Virus record (IMG/VR): IMGVR_UViG_3300007735_000723
Location: 1-40,630 of that record
Origin: a virus
DNA length: 40,630 nt
Strand: one strand, 5' to 3'
Shown here: positions 11,929-19,984 of the stretch, in pieces
Numbering within the stretch: the first letter of the stretch is position 1
Layout of the letters: each line of letters begins with the position of its first letter
The notes under the pieces: model-generated
Seen by the model: the letters and a program-made list of their open reading frames with translations, nothing else
The model's database searches: none
Told to the model about the DNA's origin: nothing
Translations under genes and position numbers: made by a program

Positions 11929-12495
11929 TTATTTAGTTGATTTTATGTCATAATAATAATTGTCGTCATCACCGTCTATGACCCATCTATCGCTTTCTCC
12001 TTCACACTTCCAAGACTTGTTATCAACTTTGAAATCTGGTTTTTCCGGAAATGGTTTCGTGACAAAAGACATATTCTTCCAAAAAATTCTGTTGTTTGGT
12101 TGCAGAGAATAATTTCCATTATCCAAGGCAATCATGTGTAAACATTTGTATTGGCTTGGTTCGTTGGAATATGCATTTCTATACCAATCAAAAGTCATTA
12201 TGTAATCACCCCAATGCTCAGACTTATCTTTCATTACGACTTTTGCCCGACAATCAAAAAGTGCATCGTATTTGACTACAGATACATTTTCATGGAAGCA
12301 ATCCCATAACTGCAAATAATCCAAAGGCATTTGGGGAGCATCTGGTTTCCAACAAAGCATGTGTATTGGAACTCTGCTGCGGACTATTCCATAATCAGTC
12401 ATTACATGAAAAGTCATGGCATGACCGAAACAAGACTGAGCCCCAAATACAAGCACTTTGTCAAATTCACCAACATGATTTTCGTGTTGGTACAT
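11929..12495 (-). CDS. Conserved phage hypothetical protein (188 aa)
   Basis: The protein has VLVFGAQSCFGHAMTFHVMT followed by DYGIVRSRVPIHMLCW, a block I recognise from hypothetical proteins of T4-like environmental phages. Its C-terminal part is rich in aromatic residues and Asp and ends in DGDDDNYYYDIKSTK. No catalytic motif is clear. I chose the Met at 12495 because GAAAAGAG lies before it; a frame extension to ATG 12546 is possible and directly abuts the tRNA-like RNA. The stop codon overlaps the late promoter of the tmRNA. Confidence 0.65.
   Translation of the reverse strand: MYQHENHVGEFDKVLVFGAQSCFGHAMTFHVMTDYGIVRSRVPIHMLCWKPDAPQMPLDYLQLWDCFHENVSVVKYDALFDCRAKVVMKDKSEHWGDYIMTFDWYRNAYSNEPSQYKCLHMIALDNGNYSLQPNNRIFWKNMSFVTKPFPEKPDFKVDNKSWKCEGESDRWVIDGDDDNYYYDIKSTK
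11930..11936 (-). promoter_or_regulatory. Late promoter element CTAAATA before tmRNA
   Basis: Minus-strand CTAAATA, five bases (ACTTT) before the predicted 5' end of the tmRNA precursor (11924). It shares two bases with the stop codon of the upstream gene (11929-11931). Confidence 0.65.
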
Positions 12496-12546
12496 GTGCT
12501 CTTTTCTCAAATAACAATAAAAATGATTAATATTAATATTATGCAT

Positions 12547-12738
12547 AAAAAGGTAATATGGGACTTTAACCCATTTTCCAGCTTTTACGCTGGCGCATCT
12601 CTTGTCAAGACCGCGTGTTCACACCACGCCGATTACCGAAAGCGTAGCGAGGGACTTGCACCCATTCTCAACCCTCGGTTCTAGAAACCTAGGTCCATAT
12701 AAGCCTAGCCGTTTATCCTCAGCCGCTTGACTACACGT
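12547..12738 (-). ncRNA. Unresolved structured RNA with two tRNA-like modules
   Basis: There is no gene here. The segment begins exactly five bases after a late promoter element and ends in TTTTT. It contains two modules that each end in AATGGGTNNAAGTCCC, one base away from the standard T-arm GGGTTCAAGTCCC. Module A (about 12640-12735) can pair GTGTAGT with GCTACGC, CTAGG with CCTAG and GGTT with AACC. Module B (about 12552-12637) can pair GGTAAT with ATTACC, CCAGC with GCTGG and ATGGG with CCCAT. Neither has a proper anticodon arm. They look like decayed or specialised class II tRNAs; the true fold is not solved. Confidence 0.5.
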
Positions 12739-12743
12739 AAAAA

Positions 12744-12750
12744 TATTTAG
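12744..12750 (-). promoter_or_regulatory. Late promoter element CTAAATA before the tRNA-like RNA
   Basis: Minus-strand CTAAATA followed by TTTTT; the predicted start at 12738 lies at the beginning of the structured RNA. Confidence 0.6.
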
Positions 12751-12757
12751 TTGTCAA

Positions 12758-12839
12758 TGCGAGCAGAGAGATTCGAACTCCCGTAGGCTATGCCATCTGA
12801 TTTACAGTCAGACCTCGTTGACCGCTTGAGTATACTCGC
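12758..12839 (-). tRNA. tRNA-Tyr (GTA)
   Basis: Acceptor GCGAGTA/TGCTCGC, D-stem CTC/GAG, anticodon stem TCTGA/TCAGA with loop CTGTAAA (GTA), a long variable arm around GGCATAGCC, T-arm GGGAG-TTCGAAT-CTCTC, discriminator A. This is a class II tRNA, as expected for bacterial Tyr. Confidence 0.95.
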
Positions 12840-12842
12840 AAA

Positions 12843-12914
12843 AGCCACTTACTGGATTTGAACCAGCAACCGCTGCTTTACAAAAGCAGAGCTCTACCGT
12901 TGAGCTAAAGTGGC
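12843..12914 (-). tRNA. tRNA-Thr (TGT)
   Basis: Acceptor GCCACTT/AAGTGGC, D-stem GCTC/GAGC, anticodon stem CTGCT/AGCAG with loop TTTGTAA (TGT), T-loop TTCAAAT, discriminator T. It lies three bases from tRNA-Tyr. Confidence 0.95.
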
Positions 12915-12916
12915 AA

Positions 12917-12988
12917 AGCGGATGAAGGGATTTGAACCCTCAACAGCAAGCTTGGAAGGCTAGCACTCTACCATTGAGTTACATCCGC
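12917..12988 (-). tRNA. tRNA-Gly (TCC)
   Basis: Acceptor GCGGATG/CATCCGC, anticodon loop CTTCCAA (TCC), T-arm GAGGG-TTCAAAT-CCCTT, discriminator T, as in bacterial Gly tRNA. The anticodon stem has one T-T mismatch. First tRNA of the cluster. Confidence 0.93.
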
Positions 12989-12998
12989 AAACAACAAT

Positions 12999-13026
12999 AT
13001 AATATACCATAATAATTATAAGTCAA
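12999..13026 (-). promoter_or_regulatory. Promoter of the Gly-Thr-Tyr tRNA cluster
   Basis: On the minus strand, TTGACT (13026-13021), a 16-base spacer and TATTAT (13004-12999). Transcription would start only a few bases before tRNA-Gly at 12988. Confidence 0.7.
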
Positions 13027-13100
13027 CTTTTATCTTGTTGTTTTTCAACAGATCTGGGTTGAGTTGGTCATAATATTGGAGAATGCGTTGTGAGGCTTTT

Positions 13101-13409
13101 TTAGTTTATATTTTCAAATATCGGTTTGTTCAACAAATCATTTTCAGCGTGAGATTTCAAACCACTTTCAAAAAATAATTTAACATTTTCTTCAAGTTCT
13201 TCTGAAAGCCATTCTGTTTTGATTTCTTCGTTTGTTTGTTTTGGAGAAACATAAATCTTTTTAAGAGTTAATTCGCTTGGTTCATAATAATTGTTATTAT
13301 TGATCCAAGTGCATTCATATTCTATTCTTACATATCTTTCAAAAAACAAACTAGATATGTTTTTTGACATTGTGTGGGGTGGAAGATCTATAAAGTGTGT
13401 TTTTTTCAT
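13101..13409 (-). CDS. Hypothetical protein downstream of the tail fibre gene (102 aa)
   Basis: It starts MKKTHFIDLPPHTMSKNISS and has a Tyr/Asn-rich middle (WINNNNYYEPSEL) and an acidic C-terminal helix (EELEENVKLFFESGLK). Small genes directly after a fibre gene are often fibre assembly chaperones, but no motif proves it. GGGTGAT precedes ATG 13409 and contains the stop of the upstream gene; ATG 13421 is an alternative start. Confidence 0.6.
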   Translation of the reverse strand: MKKTHFIDLPPHTMSKNISSLFFERYVRIEYECTWINNNNYYEPSELTLKKIYVSPKQTNEEIKTEWLSEELEENVKLFFESGLKSHAENDLLNKPIFENIN

Positions 13410-13413
13410 TTTA

Positions 13414-16400
13414 TCACCCATATTGATTGAATGTTGTAAATTGCTCTATATTTGCCTTGGTCATGGCTTGCATATCTGCATTAGACCATATGTAATTCCA
13501 ATACATTATTTTTCTTATATGTGTTTGACTGCTTGGTCTATCAGATGCTTGACCAAAGATGGTTGACAAATATAATGTATCATAATTTTGTGAGTATGCT
13601 GTTATACCAGTATATGTGGAAGTTCCAATATTTCCATTTGAACTAATTTTTAATGTGTATGGAGAATAAGAGTACATAAACTTTAATGGAGTATTTATTG
13701 GATAACCATTTTGTGGATAAGGCCAATATGTGATTGTATTTGTTGAACAACTTAAATCTGTTCCCCATCTACTGAGTGTTATAACAGGATTTTCAGACAA
13801 TCTAGCTACCAATGTCTGAGTAAAAAATGCTGAACTGTTTGCTATAGGAAAATCGTAGAAATTTTCTACATCATAAAATATGGTTCCTTGAGTATTTCCA
13901 AACCAAGAAGTGAAACTGCTTCCGCTTATTCTGCAGTTTTCATGGTTTCTAAAACCTCTTGTTGCACCAGATTGTATATATGATGTATAATCAACATAAG
14001 TTAATGGCTCTAGAGGAGCGGGAGTTGAAAATGCTCTCATTCTTTCCTCAACTTGAGCACCCCATATCTCAACAGAATTTCCAGTATTTCCAAGACGGAA
14101 TCCCATATGGAATGGAGAATATCTCATCCCCAATTCTGTCATTGTTAATTCTGATCCTGTTCTTCTCCATTTAGTGGACAAGTTTGTAATTTGTTTCCAT
14201 GTCGTTCCACCATCAATAGTAACAAACAAAGTTTCATTTCCGGTTACTCCACGGAACCAACAACTCCATGTTCCATACACGGTTCCGGTAGTAACGCCAT
14301 TAGTTGCCATAAGCATTGCGTTGGCAGTAGTTGCTGTAAATCTAATTCCATTGGTAAGCCCTGTTGGGGATGTTATTCCAGTTGTTCTTGAAATATTCAA
14401 ATCAATCCAATTGTTATTGCATCCACCGGATGTGGCAAAGGTTTCGCTCCAGTTCAACAAGTTTGTTGCTGATGGTTCGACCATTAGACCTTTTGGTTGC
14501 AATGTATCTTGATCATAGTTCAAACGAGGTTCATTCACAGCAGCAGTTCTTACAATTCCATTTGAATCCAAATAAGTTCCAACAGTGCTTCTAGTACAAG
14601 AAAATCCAGCTCGGATTACTGCATTATTTGAAGTCATACCCAAGAAATCAAAAACTTTAGTTGGTGCAGTATAACCTGGTTCTGGAGGAAGACCCCAAGC
14701 ACTCCATGTCAATCCAACTCCAGCCAATGTTGGGCCACTTGTACTAACCCATGTTCCAACAGGATACCCATCAGCAGAAGACAATGTAACTCCATTGCAA
14801 ATCATGGTGTATCCTGGCTTCACGGTGACTCTCCACCACCAACTATTTCCTGATGTCGCTGGAGCACCATGAGCCATGTAAGTTGAATTCCAATCATATT
14901 CACTGTAATCCGCTGTAGTTAGTGTAAATCCACCCAATCTATCGTTGATATCTTTCAAACATTCATTAAATTGATTTTGTTCACTCACCCAACCTGTCCA
15001 ACCATTTTGATATGCTTGTGTATTTACGAACCAACCGTTGGCATCAGAATTGTAGTTAATAGCCCAATTGGTCAATGCTCCGGTCCAACCCATATCAACA
15101 AACTGTGATGGATTAAAATAACCAAAATATTTTGTTCCCAATAATGCTAAATGTCTAACATAATCGTAATAATATCCACTATGGCCGGGAGTGGTTGAAA
15201 TATAAGCACCTTGCCTTGAATTATATCCTTTTTGTAAATTTGCAAATCCGGATGGTACTCCTGTTTGCCATATTGCATAATTATATTCATCTGTGGCTTC
15301 TCTGAAATAAAGATCAATATTAGAAGCGGTTCCCTTTATCTGCAATCTTGGGTGGGCATAATACGCAGTAAGACCTGCCAAATTATATCCATCATTCATT
15401 ATGGAATAACCGTTTACAAGATCTACAAGTGAAATTTTTAAAGTGCTATTATTATCGATGTCACTGAATGGTTTATTTGGTACGAATTCGTAAGAAATTT
15501 CAGTCCACCCAGAATAACCAGACAAATCTGATGGCCCTGTTCCAAAATATTGTGGCCCAGTTGACGGCAATACTCTTGAGAATGAAATACCTCTTGGATA
15601 ATTATATGACCAAGTTTTGAAATGTTCTATTAACTGTCTGTTTGGTGGAGAAAGTGTTGATCCGGAATTCAAATTCCTGTAATACGAGAATATATAAGTT
15701 ATACCAGCAGTAATTCCATTATAATAATATTGTAAAGAAGAATATGTTGATGGGGACTGATACACTCCTGCAGTCGGGAATATTCTATAAACACTGTCTA
15801 TTTTGTTTATTGGAATAGTAGTAGAACCTTCAATTTCTAGTGATGGATTTCTTACATAGATTTGATAACCCCCAGTAACTGAAAGAGAATTTGGTCCATA
15901 GTAAACATGCATGCCAATTCCACTGGTGCTCGTATTAATCGTGGAATTCGACACAAATCTCCAAGCTACCTTCGTCCAACCAGAAGCACCTACATTATAT
16001 TGTATTGCAGTAGCACCATTTGCAAAACCACCAACAACTGGTAAAATTTGTTGGAATGTAAATCCTGTTGATTCTGTTGTTGATGATGGTCTATTTGGAA
16101 CTGTTAGTGAATCATCACTTGTAGTCCATCTTATGAATCTAGCAAGTGAACCAGTATAGCCTCTGCTCAAATCTATCTCATATGAGAATACATATGTCAA
16201 ACCTGCAGTAAGAGATGGAGCGCTATAAAATAGTGCCACAGATGCTGTGGTTCCTGTTGTACCAACTGTGGTAAATTTAAATGCTGAAGTAGAACCATCA
16301 TATGTGACTCCAATAACATTTGATTTATACCAAATACCACCATTTGGACCTTGTATTACTGGTAATTTCGGTGTAACAACTCTAAATGAAGCGGTAGAAC

Positions 16401-17703
16401 CATTCCAACCAGTAAATCCTGCAAATTCTCCTGTGTATCCCTTTGTTACCGATGACAGATTATATCTATAAGTTGTACTGTGAAGAACTTCGGGTGGGGA
16501 TTGATAAATTCCAGCCCAAGGATATGCAACATAAATTTCATATTCTTTTGTTGCTAGGCAATAAAGTGGTCCAGTCCAATCTACCGATCCTATCCATGGA
16601 GTTAATGGTGTTGAAGGTGAACCTCTTTTTGCACTTCTAGCTTCTGCAAGCGTAAGAACAAATGAAGCCCATGGTCCAAAAGTCATCAATTTATTAAAGC
16701 ATCTGAAATAATTTGTGAATCCACCGACATCCAAATGTTTTCCATCATATCTTTTAACAAAACGAGAATTATTTGTGCCTCTCATTCCACCATACAATTC
16801 GGGTGCTGCTGCGTTTCCACCTGGTTCAAGATGAGGATGAGGAGAACCATCTTGTGGCCAAATTGCATTTCTTTCTCCTTCTGGTAAAAGTGGTTCACCT
16901 TCTTTGAAATAAGTATAATTAGAAGTCAGTGAATTTGGATTGTGCTCCAACATTGCCTGCAAATAAGAAAGTTGAAATGCCTTTGCTTGATATGCATCTT
17001 TTGCAGCCCACCAAGCATAACTATTTGATATGGTATTTGCTTGGTCCGCACTTCCACCCTGAGATTTGTAAATATCATACCAAGAAGTCAATCCAAAATA
17101 TGTTTGTTTATATCTTGGATCATTTCTTAGAGCATTATAAGTTCCGGAATCAACTCCACTTGGTTCATATGGAGTAGATTCATTATCAATAAGAAGTATT
17201 TCTATTAATGCTTGATTTGCTGAAGCGCCTTTCAACCAATCTGATAATAATTGATAAGATTGACAAACACCTCTTATTGGCCAAGGACCGGGATATTGAT
17301 TGCTTAATAATTGTGTTGACCAAATTCCAGTATAACCATTGTAGGATGTTGCAGAAGCTGTATTTCCAATTCCATCACCTACCCAATTATTAGTGTAAGT
17401 ATAGGTATTAAAATTCTGTATACCTCTTCTATAAAGAGGAAGTGAACGTAGTAACCTATAATCATTTTGTGAGACATTTGATAAAGTTAATCCACTGTAT
17501 CTTGTAGAATTTATAAAATGTGATCTTGGCCCAGGTAAAAGTGGACTAATATAACTATTCCCATTGGTAGAATTTATATATGTTATTAAGCCATCTGCGG
17601 AAACATTATAGGTTATTCCCCCATAATTCACAAAAGGTCTAGATTGCCCCAAATCTGGAATTGCTCGGTTTCCTGTTGAAAAATATGGTGAAGCAGTTGT
17701 CAT
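13414..17703 (-). CDS. Large tail fibre / receptor-binding protein (1429 aa)
   Basis: A very long Gly/Ser/Thr/Tyr-rich beta protein. The N-terminal 330 residues include a distinctive region (FGLTSWYDIYKSQGGSADQA) of unknown fold. From about residue 390 there are repeated carbohydrate-binding-like sandwich units marked by AGIYQSPP, AGVYQSPS, GWTKVAWRFVSN, GWTEISYEFVPN and WRRTGSELTMT. GLMVEPSATNLLNWSETF followed by VEIWGAQVEE is a C-terminal fibre module common in phages. The C-terminus (FGQASDRPSSQTHIRKIMYW) resembles LamG/concanavalin-like sandwiches. It probably sets host range by glycan binding. I chose ATG 17703: it overlaps the previous stop (ATGA) and has GGAGAAAA upstream; the frame start at 17730 lies inside the upstream gene. 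Confidence 0.8.
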   Translation of the reverse strand: MTTASPYFSTGNRAIPDLGQSRPFVNYGGITYNVSADGLITYINSTNGNSYISPLLPGPRSHFINSTRYSGLTLSNVSQNDYRLLRSLPLYRRGIQNFNTYTYTNNWVGDGIGNTASATSYNGYTGIWSTQLLSNQYPGPWPIRGVCQSYQLLSDWLKGASANQALIEILLIDNESTPYEPSGVDSGTYNALRNDPRYKQTYFGLTSWYDIYKSQGGSADQANTISNSYAWWAAKDAYQAKAFQLSYLQAMLEHNPNSLTSNYTYFKEGEPLLPEGERNAIWPQDGSPHPHLEPGGNAAAPELYGGMRGTNNSRFVKRYDGKHLDVGGFTNYFRCFNKLMTFGPWASFVLTLAEARSAKRGSPSTPLTPWIGSVDWTGPLYCLATKEYEIYVAYPWAGIYQSPPEVLHSTTYRYNLSSVTKGYTGEFAGFTGWNGSTASFRVVTPKLPVIQGPNGGIWYKSNVIGVTYDGSTSAFKFTTVGTTGTTASVALFYSAPSLTAGLTYVFSYEIDLSRGYTGSLARFIRWTTSDDSLTVPNRPSSTTESTGFTFQQILPVVGGFANGATAIQYNVGASGWTKVAWRFVSNSTINTSTSGIGMHVYYGPNSLSVTGGYQIYVRNPSLEIEGSTTIPINKIDSVYRIFPTAGVYQSPSTYSSLQYYYNGITAGITYIFSYYRNLNSGSTLSPPNRQLIEHFKTWSYNYPRGISFSRVLPSTGPQYFGTGPSDLSGYSGWTEISYEFVPNKPFSDIDNNSTLKISLVDLVNGYSIMNDGYNLAGLTAYYAHPRLQIKGTASNIDLYFREATDEYNYAIWQTGVPSGFANLQKGYNSRQGAYISTTPGHSGYYYDYVRHLALLGTKYFGYFNPSQFVDMGWTGALTNWAINYNSDANGWFVNTQAYQNGWTGWVSEQNQFNECLKDINDRLGGFTLTTADYSEYDWNSTYMAHGAPATSGNSWWWRVTVKPGYTMICNGVTLSSADGYPVGTWVSTSGPTLAGVGLTWSAWGLPPEPGYTAPTKVFDFLGMTSNNAVIRAGFSCTRSTVGTYLDSNGIVRTAAVNEPRLNYDQDTLQPKGLMVEPSATNLLNWSETFATSGGCNNNWIDLNISRTTGITSPTGLTNGIRFTATTANAMLMATNGVTTGTVYGTWSCWFRGVTGNETLFVTIDGGTTWKQITNLSTKWRRTGSELTMTELGMRYSPFHMGFRLGNTGNSVEIWGAQVEERMRAFSTPAPLEPLTYVDYTSYIQSGATRGFRNHENCRISGSSFTSWFGNTQGTIFYDVENFYDFPIANSSAFFTQTLVARLSENPVITLSRWGTDLSCSTNTITYWPYPQNGYPINTPLKFMYSYSPYTLKISSNGNIGTSTYTGITAYSQNYDTLYLSTIFGQASDRPSSQTHIRKIMYWNYIWSNADMQAMTKANIEQFTTFNQYG

Positions 17704-18764
17704 GGTTTTTTCTCCAATTGTGGTCCCCAAATTCTAGTGCTAAGTGTTGGACCACCACCATACCAGAATACACTAAGATTCATTTGTGCTGAATCTGTAT
17801 TGTTGTACCATCTATAAGTAAATCTTGTCCAGCCTGTTGCACCAACAGGAATTGCAACTCTAGCATTTCCAAAACCATCTGGTGTTACTGGAATTACATC
17901 ACCTGTTGTAGAATCGATTTGTATCCATTGATTTGAACCATGCACTGGTCTTTGCAATAGTCCACCCAAAACACTGTTGGATAAATCAAGATAATATGAA
18001 AGAATAAATGTTGCTCCAATTTCTCCAAAAGTTGATTGGCTAAAATCTTTTCTACTTGCATTTCCGGTCGTATATATATCCCAAGCCGTAGTAGTACCAT
18101 CTGGTGCAGTGTAACCAGTTGTTCTTGAATAACCTGATGTTGTTGGCCAACTCCATGGAGATGATGTGGACAGATCAGCAGAACTTGCAAAATAATTTAA
18201 AGTGCTTCCACTAGAAGTATAAGCAATATCATAAGTTGGTTGATATTGATATGACCACGCAAATGAACTTATCAAAGATCTAGATTCTGGCAAGGGAGAA
18301 GGAATAACTTGGGCTTTGATCCTAGAAGACCCATCATAAGAAGAATCCAAAGATGTATCAACAACTTCATCAAAATCTGACATTTCCATAAATGCCGTAG
18401 CCTGTGCTATGGAAATTACATGTCCATTCATGTTTATGTAAACATTTAAACTCGGCACATATGAATAAGCCAACCCATTATAAGTAAATGTCAATGGAAG
18501 GTTATCTGGTTTCTTAGTTTCCTCTACAAGATAATTTTGCTTTGTCCCACTGAAAACTCCACGATTCAAGAATTTTTTTGAAGCTTCAATTATTTTGTTT
18601 GCTTTATTTTCTTTTGGTTTTCCAAAAGATTCCAAAAACATTTCAAATTTTTCTTTTTTCTTTTCTTCTAGAAACTCTTTGCTGTAAAAATAAGTGGGAT
18701 TACCCTGTGGTCCCGGATTTGGCCTGAAAAAATTATCAATAAAAGATTGATTTGGGTGTTTCAT
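17700..18764 (-). CDS. Tail-associated carbohydrate-binding protein (354 aa)
   Basis: The N-terminal 80 residues are charged and helical (FLEEKKKEKFEMFLESF), perhaps for attachment. The rest is a beta-rich module of the same type as in the next gene: WSYQYQPTYDIAYTSSGSTL, TGYTAPDGTTTAWDIYTTGN, GATGWTRFTYRWYNNTD and a final STRIWGPQLEKKP. The 'W-x-x-x-x-x-PDGTxTA' and 'WGxQLE' motifs are typical of phage glycan-binding units. It overlaps the large fibre gene by four bases (ATGA). Its late promoter lies 36 bases upstream. Confidence 0.7.
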   Translation of the reverse strand: MKHPNQSFIDNFFRPNPGPQGNPTYFYSKEFLEEKKKEKFEMFLESFGKPKENKANKIIEASKKFLNRGVFSGTKQNYLVEETKKPDNLPLTFTYNGLAYSYVPSLNVYINMNGHVISIAQATAFMEMSDFDEVVDTSLDSSYDGSSRIKAQVIPSPLPESRSLISSFAWSYQYQPTYDIAYTSSGSTLNYFASSADLSTSSPWSWPTTSGYSRTTGYTAPDGTTTAWDIYTTGNASRKDFSQSTFGEIGATFILSYYLDLSNSVLGGLLQRPVHGSNQWIQIDSTTGDVIPVTPDGFGNARVAIPVGATGWTRFTYRWYNNTDSAQMNLSVFWYGGGPTLSTRIWGPQLEKKP

Positions 18765-18773
18765 AACAGTTAC

Positions 18774-18801
18774 TTGACCCTACAATTTTGCAGGCTATAC
18801 T
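18774..18801 (+). promoter_or_regulatory. Early promoter, leaderless
   Basis: TTGACC at 18774-18779, a 16-base spacer and TATACT at 18796-18801; ATG at 18811. Its -10 overlaps by one base the opposing late element at 18801-18807. Confidence 0.75.
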
Positions 18802-18807
18802 ATTTAG
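18801..18807 (-). promoter_or_regulatory. Late promoter element CTAAATA
   Basis: Minus-strand CTAAATA, 36 bases before the ATG at 18764. The leader contains TAGGG about ten bases upstream of the start. Confidence 0.55.
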
Positions 18808-18810
18808 ATC

Positions 18811-19008
18811 ATGACCAATAAGGAACTTGAGGAATTGATTTACGCTTATGGGGAAACCATGAAGCAAATCGGTCGCTGTGAAACTGATGGAAAAGTAGGA
18901 ATGAAAGAATACAATAAATTAATTTCCGAAAAGGAAAAAATTATTCAAAAGTTTGATTCATATTTTAAATCAAATATAAAAGTCTTAAAAACCTTAAACC
19001 TTACCTGA
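18811..19008 (+). CDS. Small helical early protein (65 aa)
   Basis: MTNKELEELIYAYGETMKQI followed by further charged helix and a Lys-rich C-terminus. It has a textbook early promoter nine bases before the ATG and no Shine-Dalgarno. Its 3' end overlaps the end of the opposing gene at 18994. I recognise no family; small early helical proteins of phages often modify host functions. Confidence 0.7.
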   Translation: MTNKELEELIYAYGETMKQIGRCETDGKVGMKEYNKLISEKEKIIQKFDSYFKSNIKVLKTLNLT

Positions 19009-19203
19009 AAGATAAGATGTACCAAAGGTTTTTTGGATTATTTCATCTACTTTTTCCGGGGCATAACCACGAAGTTTTTCCATAGCTTCTTTTCTAATAG
19101 CCTTCGACCATTCATCCAATCCTTTTTGAGATACATTGGATCCAGTTGATGGCGTTACCACTTGTTGTACATTATACAAATTTCCTTCATTTAATTTATT
19201 CAT
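18994..19203 (-). CDS. Small late protein (69 aa)
   Basis: A short protein with a Gln/Val/Ser-rich N-terminal part and a charged helical second half (KAIRKEAMEKLRGYAPEKVD EII, split). I chose Met 19203 because GATAAATA lies five bases before it; the frame's first ATG (19218) lies inside that promoter element. It ends head-to-head with the early gene at 18811, overlapping by 15 bases. No family recognised. Confidence 0.65.
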   Translation of the reverse strand: MNKLNEGNLYNVQQVVTPSTGSNVSQKGLDEWSKAIRKEAMEKLRGYAPEKVDEIIQKTFGTSYLSGKV

Positions 19204-19208
19204 ATAAT

Positions 19209-19216
19209 TATTTATC
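19209..19216 (-). promoter_or_regulatory. Late promoter element GATAAATA
   Basis: Minus-strand GATAAATA with five bases to ATG 19203. It lies directly against the plus-strand ATG at 19217. Confidence 0.65.
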
Positions 19217-19519
19217 ATGCCAAGAATTAAAAAAACATCTTCTCAGCCAAAAAGAAAACCAAAACCTCCAATTAAAATTGTCAGGCCATTATATCCAGAA
19301 TATATTGAAAATTTTATAAGAGAAGTGGAAATTAAGACTCCTTTTACCGTAAAAATTGACAAATATGGTGAAAAAGAGACATATCATATCGGCATCAATA
19401 AAAAGGAAGGAAAGACACACAGATGTCTTTGGATGGCAAGTTACGTTACTGCAGCAGAACATTTAGTTCATTTTTGGACTTCGGCTGTCGTGCAAAATAT
19501 GAATAATAAATCAATATAA
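19217..19519 (+). CDS. Hypothetical basic protein (100 aa)
   Basis: The N-terminus is strongly basic and Pro-rich (MPRIKKTSSQPKRKPKPPIK), probably disordered and nucleic-acid binding. The body (EVEIKTPFTVKIDKYGEKET, then HRCLWMASYVTAAEHLVHFW) looks folded. TATAAT lies eight bases before the ATG, without a clear -35. Its stop codon is part of the late promoter of the next gene. Function unknown. Confidence 0.6.
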   Translation: MPRIKKTSSQPKRKPKPPIKIVRPLYPEYIENFIREVEIKTPFTVKIDKYGEKETYHIGINKKEGKTHRCLWMASYVTAAEHLVHFWTSAVVQNMNNKSI

Positions 19520-19522
19520 ATA
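19515..19522 (+). promoter_or_regulatory. Late promoter TATAAATA (plus strand)
   Basis: A perfect TATAAATA, eight bases before ATG 19531, containing the TAA stop codon (19517-19519) of the preceding gene. It is one of two late elements found on the plus strand. Confidence 0.7.
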
Positions 19523-19530
19523 TTTGTATC

Positions 19531-19776
19531 ATGTACGACAAATATTTTGTAGCAAATCCCATAACAATTGGTTCAAAAATTCCAAAGCACAAGGGTATTT
19601 TATTTTCTGGTGCAACCAGCACTACCCCCGCAGTCACTCTGCATTTAATTAACAATAACGGTGGTACTTTTACCGTAGGATTGAATGTAAATATGTCTCC
19701 ATACATATTTCCGATGCAAGTTTATGCTATTCCCTCTGCTTTGCCTACAGGCTTGACTGCATTCCACATATCCTAA
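19531..19776 (+). CDS. Small beta-rich late protein (81 aa)
   Basis: MYDKYFVANPITIGSKIPKH, then GATSTTPAVTLHLINNNGGT and FPMQVYAIPSALPTGL. The Thr/Val/Gly-rich, beta-type composition and late promoter suggest a minor virion protein, such as a decoration or tail component. No family recognised. The next gene follows after one base. Confidence 0.6.
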   Translation: MYDKYFVANPITIGSKIPKHKGILFSGATSTTPAVTLHLINNNGGTFTVGLNVNMSPYIFPMQVYAIPSALPTGLTAFHIS

Positions 19777-19777
19777 A

Positions 19778-19984
19778 ATGTCCAAAGAAATCCGCTGCTT
19801 GATCACAAACAAGATCTTGCAGCCTGATGAGTGGTATTGGTATTCATGGGAAATAGAAGCGCCAATATCTGCTCCGGGTATGGTTGAATTAGAAAATCGT
19901 CGTCATGATCCTGACGACGATTTTGCTAGAATGCTTTGGGAAGAATGGGAATGGTCTAGAGAGATCGGCTACCCAAATATTTAA
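19778..19984 (+). CDS. Small acidic Trp-rich protein (68 aa)
   Basis: It contains CLITNKILQPDEWYWYSWEI and RRHDPDDDFARMLWEEWEWS. The high Trp and Asp/Glu content is unusual. It follows the previous stop by one base and its end overlaps the opposing gene by four bases. No function is visible. Confidence 0.6.
   Translation: MSKEIRCLITNKILQPDEWYWYSWEIEAPISAPGMVELENRRHDPDDDFARMLWEEWEWSREIGYPNI

Noticed and set aside
12690-12725. Hammerhead-ribozyme-like CTGAGGA in the tRNA-like RNA
   Set aside because: The CUGANGA box is there by chance; no stem II followed by GAAA at a suitable position exists.
12547-12738. Group I intron in a tRNA gene
   Set aside because: The segment is too short, and no conserved intron core elements (P, Q, R, S) or matching exon halves were found.
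13422-17400. Several plus-strand open frames opposite the tail fibre gene
   Set aside because: They are shadows with skewed composition, no ribosome-binding sites and no promoters.
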